Shown here piece by piece: positions 57,322 through 64,000 of a stretch of DNA of 64,000 bases; position 1 is the first letter of the stretch; every line of letters begins with the position of its first letter. The notes under the pieces were generated by a model. The model was not told the DNA's origin and did no database searches. It was given only the letters and a program-made list of their open reading frames with translations. The position numbers were made by a program, and so were the translations under genes. Origin of the DNA: AP-15 sp963795485 (GTDB lineage Bacteria; Pseudomonadota; Alphaproteobacteria; ATCC43930; CGMCC-115725); NCBI GenBank assembly GCA_963795485.1, contig CAWCIL010000001.1, positions 203,886 to 267,885 on the forward strand, read 5' to 3'.

Positions 57322-60300
57322 CTGGGCTGCTCCGCGCGGGCAATCAATTCGGTAAAGTTGTAGTTGACGCTGGTGACGCCGAAATCCGGTTCGCGCTGGA
57401 ACGGCCGACGCACATAGTGGAGTCGGTGCTTGTCACCATCGAATTCCACGACCGCAAGAATGAAGTCGTCCGGCTTGTTGAGCGAGTAGAGGATTTCATT
57501 CCGAGTGACCGTGATCGTCGCGGCACCAGACGCCCGTCCCTTGACCTCTATAAAGCGAAGGCGCCCCGTGCCGGGGATACGGCTTTCGATGTCATACCCT
57601 AGCTTGTCGAACTCCCGATCGGTCGGCTCGAAACCAAGACCACGTTCGACATCCATCACGATCTGGCGCGCCCTTGCGGCGGCGGCCTGAGTGTCCGGAG
57701 ATTCTGAGAACGTGGGCGATTGCTGTCCCGTCATCGCACTGACCAAACCGACAGGAACGACCAACAGGCCTCCAAGGACGACCGGGGGCAAAGGAGAGAT
57801 CTGCCGTTCGCGCTTGATCTCCTCCAAGCGCTTTTCAAGACGCCCTTGTAGGGCGTCTGCGCGCTTGCGAGCCTCTCCTGAGTTCAGCCGGGCGTTTATT
57901 TTACCAGACTGCTCCTGGAGTTTCAGTTGTTCAGCACGGTGGTCCCAATAACTGATCTCCTTCGTTAGCCTATCTTTGACAGCGGCCTCGGTCTTGCTGA
58001 GCAATTCGAGCTTGCGTGATCGGACCTCGTCAAGGTGCTCTGGCACGACGTTGGCGATCGCATAGCCCTGAGCCTTTTGTTCGATTTCACGGCCGATCCA
58101 GGCAAACTCCGGCCGAGCGAGGAAGGCTTCCACCTTCGGTTCCCCGTCGTGGAGCGGTCGATAGTCAAGATAGGGTGCGTAGTTCAGATGTCGGGCGTGT
58201 CCTTCGGCATCGATCTCAACATAGAGCATCCGCTTCGATACGATCCGCCGGTCCCCAGTTCGGGTAATACCCGCGTCCTGAATCGCATGTTCCAGAAAGA
58301 ACAGGACGCGCGGACTCACCCCAGGATCGCGGTCATCGACCAAGACCGTCCCTCTGCGCAGCAGATCGCGATGGCGCTCGAAGCGTGAGGTCGATGGCCG
58401 CGTCGAGAAGTGGGTGGCCGGGGCAGACAAAGGCAGCGAGGGTCTGCCCCTGCGGCGCGACCAGCGACTTTTCAAATGCTATTCGTTCGTAACGGGGCAA
58501 TACCGGTTCACCAAACCCGATCAACCGGTCGCGGTTGCGTATCGGCGCGGGGACGTGGGTCACCTCATATCGCCGCGGCTCGCGCAGCTTGGCGTTGCCG
58601 CCTAGCTGCCTGAAGGCCTCCAGGAAGAAGGATTCGATGTAGTGGGGCTGAAGACGGCGTGCCTCCGCACGTTCCATATCCTCGCGAATGCGATGGACCT
58701 TACTTACGTCCATCGAATCGTTCGCCAGCGCGCGCTCTTCCAACAGATCTCGAAGCTGTGTCCGATCGAGGGCGCTGTCGAGCGCCTGCGTCAGCCTCGC
58801 CCGGACCTCGGGTAGATCTCCGTAGCGGATAGCTTCGATGAGCAGCTCTCGGAGGGGTCGCCCTTCGAATTGGAGCTTTCCCAGGACGTCGAAGACCTGT
58901 CCTCCCAACGCCTTGCGAGCATGCTCGAGCTTTTCCAGGAGCTTCCGGTAAACATCACCCTCTCGGGTTCCGTCCGCGATGAGGTTCCACAAGTGACATA
59001 CTTCGGTCTGGCCGATGCGATGGATCCGACCGAAGCGTTGTTCCAAACGATTTGGATTCCATGGAAGGTCGTAGTTCACCATCAGATGAGCGCGCTGGAG
59101 ATTAATGCCTTCACCGGCGGCATCGGTTGCAAGTAGGACCTGAACTTCTGGGTCGTGCCTGAACAACTCTTGAGCTTTCAACCGCTCCTCGCGACCCATC
59201 CCACCGTGGATCATGACGACAGACTGTTTGCGACCCAGAAGGGTCGTGATTCGGCCTTCCAAGTAGTTCAGTGTGTCCCGGTGCTCGGTGAACAGAACGA
59301 GCTTCTGTGTGGACGATGGAGTCGGTCTCGGGATCGGGCGGTCACCGGCATCGTAGGCGGCTGGGTCCTCGGCCAACTGGTTGGCGATGGCGGCAGGGGT
59401 GAATATCTCGGACAAAAGGTTCGCAAGCTCGCGCCACTTCTTGTCTTCGCCGCTGCGGCGGATTGAGTGCGCCAAAGCTTCAAGCCGCTTTAAGGTCTCG
59501 ATTTCAGTCCGCAGCTCGGCGATGCTCCGCGCCGCGGTTGCTTGGTCGAGGATATCTTCCTCGGCGGCCTGAACCTCGTCGTCAGGAGCGTCCTCGAGAT
59601 CCTCGACGTCTTCTGCATCGAGCGCGGGCGCCGTGGCCGCGAGCGCGGGCGCCACTTCACCTCCGCGATGAAGCAACTCCAACTCCCGCAACCTGCTTTC
59701 CAATCGCTCCCTGCGTCGTCGCAGAGACTGGTGGATCGCTTCCGGGGAAGAAGCGAGCCGACGCTGGAGAATGGTCAGAGCGAAACCGACAGTGCCTGCG
59801 CGTTTGTCATTTTCGAGAGCTTCTGCACGATTAAACTCTTCGCGTACGTAGTCCGTAACTTCCTTGTAGAGCCGAGCTTCTGCGTCAGAGAGCTTGTAGG
59901 GGACCGTATAGGCGATCCGCTCCGGGAACAGTGGTGTGGCATCGAACTTAAGAAGGTTCTCCTTGACCATTCTCCGCATCAGATCGGAAACGTCTGCCAC
60001 ATGTGTCCCATCTCGGAATCGGCCTTCGAACCGATCTCCGTCCAGCAGCGCCATGAATAGCTGGAAATCCTCTTCCTTGCCGTTGTGAGGCGTCGCAGTC
60101 ATCAACAGGAAGTGCCTAGTCAACGTCCCGAGCAGCTGGCCAAGTTTGTATCGCTTGGTGTACTTTATCTCGCCACCGAAGAACGTGGCCGACATCTTGT
60201 GTGCTTCGTCACAGACGATCAGATCCCAGCGGCAATCGGGTGCCTGAAGCTTTAGCTGCACATCCTCGTTCCGCGACAGCTTATCCAGACGCGCGATGAC

Positions 60301-60912
60301 TAAGTTGCTTTCTAGGAACCAGTTACCGGTTCTGGCCGCCTCGAGCTTGTCGTTAGTCAAGATGTCGAATGGCAGATGAAACCGCCGATATAGCTCGTCC
60401 TGCCACTGCTCGGCGAGACTGCCGGGACAGACGACCAAGCAGCGGTGGAGATCGCCGCGTGCGATCAACTCCTTCATCAGGAGTCCAGCCATGATTGTTT
60501 TGCCGGCGCCAGGGTCATCTGCAAGGAGAAAGCGCAAAGGCTGGCGCGGCAGCATGAACTCGTAGACTGCGGTAATTTGGTGCGGCAATGGCTCCACAAC
60601 GGATGTGTGAACTGCCAAGACGGGATCGAAGAGATGGGCCAGTCGAATTCGCTGCGCTTCGGAGACTAGCCGGAAGAGCTTACCGTCTCCATCGAAGCTC
60701 CAGGGGCGACCCTGTTCCACAACTTCAATTCTCGGCTCGTCATGCCGATAGAGAAGTTCGTTCGCGACCCTTCCCTCGGGCGTTTTGTAGGTGAGCTCCA
60801 GGGCGGCTGAGCCGTGCCATTGAACATTGACCACGGTTACCAACCCATTTGGCAGGATGCCGCGAACGGCGGCGTTGGGTTTCAAGTCTTCGAGTTGAGC
60901 CATCTCACGCAT
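57318..60912 (-). CDS. SNF2-type helicase with C-terminal DUF3883, frameshifted
   Basis: About 1,197 residues if one base is removed at 58378-58384. Helicase motifs in order: LLADDPGAGKTIMAG (I, 130-143), LIVCDEAHKM (II, 231-240), LLMTATPHNGKEED (III), LFTEHRDTL (IV), LLATDAAGEGINLQRAHLMV (V) and RLEQRFGRIHRIGQ (VI): an SNF2/RapA-like translocase. After the break the sequence continues ERHRDLLRRGTVLVDD, a coiled coil (about 885-975) and DUF3883 (GFEPTDREFDKLGYDIES, RFIEVKGRASGA), a PD-(D/E)xK-like fold. Overlaps the WYL gene by 8 bases. Confidence 0.82.
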
Positions 60913-61783
60913 CCTCGCGATGAAGCATCGCCGCTAACTCGGGTGTGTCACGATTTAGAAGGACGATTTGCTGGTCCTGGGGCCGGCGTGCCGACGCGTC
61001 CGTGTCAAGGCCAAGCCGCTTCAGGGTGTAGTAGAGGAAGGCGCGGCGTACCCTGATTTCTGCTCGGCCATCGCGCATTCCGTAGTCGAGGCCTACGACT
61101 TTCTTCTGGGTTTCGGATAGCTCCGGATGCGGACCGATTTGCAGTACTACGTGGGCTTGCCAGTCCGAATCGGCTTCTGGGTTTCGTTCGCTGTGGCGTG
61201 TCGCGCGGATATCAATGATCCGCGATAGGACGAAATCTTTGAAGCTGTCGTCCAGCTCGCAAAGGGCGCGCGTGTGCCACCGGAAGCCGTCGAAGCCAAT
61301 CGCGTGTGGCGCGATCCAGCGCCATCTTGGCTCGGGGCGGGAAAGCGACTGGTATCTGATCTCGATGGCCTCCGAACGCCGAGCTGCTGCAACCACGGAG
61401 CGGAGCGTGGCAGCGGTCACCGCGCGCGCTGGACTAGGTGCGTTGTCGAAGCTAGGGAACTGGCCGATCCAGGCGTCCGTTCTGTCGAGGATACCTTCGC
61501 CGACAGACCGGAGCTCCGACAGGTAGCGGCTCGCGTCCGGTTTCAGGAAGATTGGGTTGAAGGCCGGGCCACGGATGTAGGCCTTCGCACTCTTGTCGTA
61601 GACAATGTTTGGCGCCGCCAGACCTTGATAGCGGTTTAGATCGGTCGAAGCCTGTTGGACCGATATGCCAAACGCATCGATCAGGTCGATCCTGTTGACA
61701 TGTCCCTCCCAATAGAGCCGAAACTCGATGAACTCGAGCCGCCGCTCCACACCCCACCGAAGATCCGTCTTCACCTCGCCCAT
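60905..61783 (-). CDS. WYL domain transcriptional regulator
   Basis: 292 residues from the ATG at 61783, which follows AAGGAG closely; an open frame upstream to 61924 is not conserved. The N-terminal wHTH reads RRLEFIEFRLYWEGHVNRID then ISVQQASTDLNRYQ. The WYL domain (about 145-235) has EIRYQSLSRPEPRWRWIAPH and GFRWHTRALCELDDSFKDF, in which the Trp-Tyr-Leu core is Trp-His-Thr. WYL regulators repress defence operons and respond to nucleic acid ligands. First gene of the leftward defence operon, so probably its autoregulator. Confidence 0.85.
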   Translation of the reverse strand: MGEVKTDLRWGVERRLEFIEFRLYWEGHVNRIDLIDAFGISVQQASTDLNRYQGLAAPNIVYDKSAKAYIRGPAFNPIFLKPDASRYLSELRSVGEGILDRTDAWIGQFPSFDNAPSPARAVTAATLRSVVAAARRSEAIEIRYQSLSRPEPRWRWIAPHAIGFDGFRWHTRALCELDDSFKDFVLSRIIDIRATRHSERNPEADSDWQAHVVLQIGPHPELSETQKKVVGLDYGMRDGRAEIRVRRAFLYYTLKRLGLDTDASARRPQDQQIVLLNRDTPELAAMLHREDA

Positions 61784-62054
61784 ATGCTCCTTCGGCGCCT
61801 GATGTGACCAGCTACTAGACCCAACCAGTTTATAGACGCGTTGGCGGGTAGAGCCAAGAGGAAGGTCACTCCCGGGGCGTGGGTGGGGCTGCCGCTGCGG
61901 GTGCGTCGGGTAGCAGCCGGACATGCGTAATTTGGTGAGCGGGAACGCCTGGCGCGGTCAACTGAACGTCTTCAAGCGCCCGGTCTTCATTCGAGCGAGC
62001 TCGCTGTAGACGCTGACGGTAGGAGCCCGTTGATATTTTGGCTCCTGACTGCCG

Positions 62055-63522
62055 TCACTCATCGGTGCGATCCGCACGAGGCCTCTGGGACTCTCCAATG
62101 GCCCGGGCCTCCCTGCGATCCGGCGCGCTCAGTCCCTGGGCAGAAGGTAGCTCGACACGGACGAGCAAGCCGCCGCCCTTGCGAGTGGCTAGGACAATGT
62201 CGCCGCCGTGCTCCCAGATGATCGAACGCGTGACGGAAAGGCCAAGACCGACCCCGCCCGTGCTGGGGTCACGAGCGCTGCCGATCCTGTAGAATGGCTC
62301 AAACACCTTCTCCCGCTCGCTGCGGGGTATCCCAGGACCTTCGTCTTCGACGGTGATCATGACCCGGCCAGTCTCAGGGGCAAGCGTCACTTCGGTCTTG
62401 CCGCCATATTTGACGGCGTTGTCCACCAGATTGGAGATCGCCCGCCGCACGGCCGTCGGGCGACAGGATATCGTCACGTCGCGCGGTCCGGAGAACGTCA
62501 CCGTTTCGCCCGCATCCGCGGCATCCTCGCAGATGCCTTCGACCAGGGCGCTCAAATCGACCAGCGATTGAGGCTCCTGCTTCGCGTCGTCCCGCGTGAA
62601 TGACAGGATCGATTCGACCATGCCATTCATCATGTCGAGCTCGTCGAGCATCTTCTGCTGATCCTCGAGGCCCTCGAGCCATTTCGATGCGCATGCGCAG
62701 CCGCGTCAGCGGTGTCCGAAGATCGTGCGACATCGCCGCCATCATGCGCGTGCGATCTTCGTTGAAGCGGCGGAGCCGTTCTCGCATTCGATTGAAAGCC
62801 CTGATGATTCCTTCGATCTCTCGCGGCCCACTCGGCGGAATCGGTGGATCGTCGCCACTTGCACCGAGGTGATCGACCGCTGCGGAAAGCTCGGAAAGCG
62901 GCTTTACCAGCCGCCTGGCTGCCACCACCGACAGGAGCGTGGCCAAGGCAAGGGAGAGGACCAGCCAGGCGGCGAAGCTGACGTCGGAGAATTCCGCCGC
63001 CACCGGGTCGCTTGGAGGCGGCGGGTCCAGGTTGGTCACGACGAGGAGCCATTGCCCGTTCGCAAGGGAAGCTTCGATCCACGTACCGTTCTCGACGCGT
63101 CCACCGGCCGGGCCTGCTTTCTCGTCCGCGAGCCGATAGCGATCGGCGACGATCACCGGTCGCGGCGCGCTAAGAGCCGCTTCGATGCGATGGCGCATCG
63201 CCTCCGCGTCCGGCTCTCCACGATTGCCCAAATTCGGCGCGGGCGCGTCGAGCAGGCGAAGGCGGACTTGCGGAAGCTGGGCGGCGGCGAGGACGGTCGG
63301 TCTGTCCGCGACCGGCGTGCCATCGAGGATGTCGAGCAGTGCGGCCACCCGGCCCGGGAGCTGCAGCAGAAACCGTTCTTCGACCTTGGGAAGCTCCTGC
63401 CGGCGCTCGAAGCCGAAATAGGGGAGCACGGTGGTCACCACCCGTTGAAGGGTGAATCCCAGCACCATCGCAACGACGACCGTGAGCGCGATAGTCGCGG
63501 TAACGGTGTCCGGGCGCCGCAT
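62055..63522 (-). CDS. sensor histidine kinase, frameshifted
   Basis: About 488 residues if one base is removed near 62675. Two membrane helices (IALTVVVAMVLGFTLQRVV near 15; FAAWLVLSLALATLLSVV near 180) flank a periplasmic sensor domain, then HAMP (LVKPLSELSAAVDHLGA), H-box MMAAMSHDLRTPLTRLRMR, and after the break MLDELDMMNGMVESILSF, N-box ISNLVDNAVKYG, G1 VEDEGPGIP and G2 GGVGLGLSV. ATG 63522 overlaps the regulator stop as TGATG, so the pair is translationally coupled. Broken between the phosphorylated His and the ATP-binding domain as read. Confidence 0.82.
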
Positions 63523-64000
63523 CACCAAGGCGCTCCGTTGAGGGTGACGTCGGCAGTGAGGATGTATCCCTCGCTGCGCATCGTCTTGATCAGCGCAGGC
63601 TCCTTGGGATCGGCCTCGAGACGGTGGCGCAGCCGGCTGACGTAGAGATCGATGGTGCGATCGAACGTCGTGGCCCCCCGTCCCCGGCCAAGATCGAGCA
63701 ACTGATCTCGCGTCAGCACTCGTTGCGGATGTTCGACGAGCGCGAGGAGCACATCGAACTCAGCGGCACGGAGATCGACCAGCGCGTTCGCCGGCGAACG
63801 CAGCTCCCGTCGCGACACGTCAAGGCGCCAGCCGGCAAACTCGAAGACCCGCCGGGCGCCCGCGGGCGATCCGGGTACGGGCATCGCCGCGCGCCGCAGG
63901 ACGGCGCGAACACGGGCCAGCAACTCGTGGATGCCAAATGGCTTGGGAAGGTAATCGTCGGCGCCCATTTCGAGGCCGAGCACTCGATCGAACTCCGAGC
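63522..64000 (-). CDS. OmpR-family response regulator, cut by window edge
   Basis: About 158 residues are in view, open to the right edge. It shows the end of the receiver domain (VLGLEMGADDYLPKPFGIHE, with the conserved Lys of LPKPF) and the winged-helix DNA-binding domain (FEFAGWRLDVSRRELRS, RAAEFDVLLALVEHPQRVLT, GATTFDRTIDLYVSRLRHRL, KTMRSEGYILTADV). The phosphorylated Asp lies outside. Partner of the kinase at 62055. Confidence 0.9.
   Translation of the reverse strand, partial: SEFDRVLGLEMGADDYLPKPFGIHELLARVRAVLRRAAMPVPGSPAGARRVFEFAGWRLDVSRRELRSPANALVDLRAAEFDVLLALVEHPQRVLTRDQLLDLGRGRGATTFDRTIDLYVSRLRHRLEADPKEPALIKTMRSEGYILTADVTLNGAPW

Noticed and set aside
57318..58475. A stand-alone DUF3883 protein gene starting at 58475.
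   Set aside because: Its first 30 residues are arginine-rich antisense of the helicase frame; the DUF3883 region continues the helicase after an indel.
46873..61783. BREX or DISARM assignment for the defence operon.
   Set aside because: No PglZ phosphatase, BrxL or BrxA (BREX), and no DrmA/DrmB/DrmC phospholipase D-like gene (DISARM) are in the operon.
1..64000. CRISPR arrays and Cas genes.
   Set aside because: No regularly spaced repeats were seen; the only tandem repeat is a two-copy one at 44099-44145.

Overview
The window comes from a GC-rich bacterial chromosome. Gene content (CaiB-type CoA transferases, luciferase-like monooxygenases, DUF736/DUF2493/Toprim/ParB element genes, TPR-sulfotransferases, a PEP-CTERM remnant, a UBP zinc finger protein) points to a soil or freshwater alphaproteobacterium (Hyphomicrobiales or Rhodospirillales-like). 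This placement is inference; there is no rRNA or other marker gene here.

Layout. 1-0.24 kb: the C-terminus of cobyrinate a,c-diamide synthase. 0.5-11.4 kb: a catabolic block on both strands (HpcH aldolase, two flavin monooxygenases, gentisate-dioxygenase-like cupin, FAD dehydrogenase, CoA transferase, SDR, VOC protein, large hydrolase), probably for degradation of an aromatic or other small organic compound. 11.6-18.3 kb: three TPR-sulfotransferases around a 2OG-Fe(II) oxygenase-like protein, after an IS1380 scrap. 18.3-20 kb: PEP-CTERM remnant, frameshifted UBP zinc finger gene, HAD hydrolase. 20.6-29.5 kb: more catabolic enzymes and, within them, a two-gene unit encoding a CPTC thioredoxin-like protein and a UGSC-family selenoprotein whose selenocysteine is an in-frame TGA; ordinary ORF calling splits that gene in two.

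29.5-46.5 kb is a graveyard of mobile DNA: remnants of IS110, a large serine recombinase, a tyrosine integrase beside tRNA-Ser(TGA), two IS630 copies, IS5, IS1182 and IS66, and relics of an integrative element (ParB, Toprim primase-like, DUF2493, DUF736). An intact LysR/DoxX/NmrA-like unit sits in the middle.

46.56-61.8 kb starts at tRNA-Gly(GCC) and holds a five-gene, tightly overlapping operon read leftwards: WYL regulator, SNF2-type helicase with DUF3883, sacsin-like GHKL ATPase, DUF1156 DNA methyltransferase and a DUF499 AAA+ ATPase with an N-terminal Swt1-type HEPN domain. This looks like a helicase-methylase-ATPase anti-phage system. Four of the five genes carry a single lesion (three frameshifts, one nonsense codon). 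The window ends with an OmpR-type regulator (cut by the edge) and its histidine kinase.

Single-base indels are frequent across the window, even in genes otherwise well conserved to the last residue, so either the sequence has uncorrected errors or the strain is decaying; this affects how the broken genes should be read.
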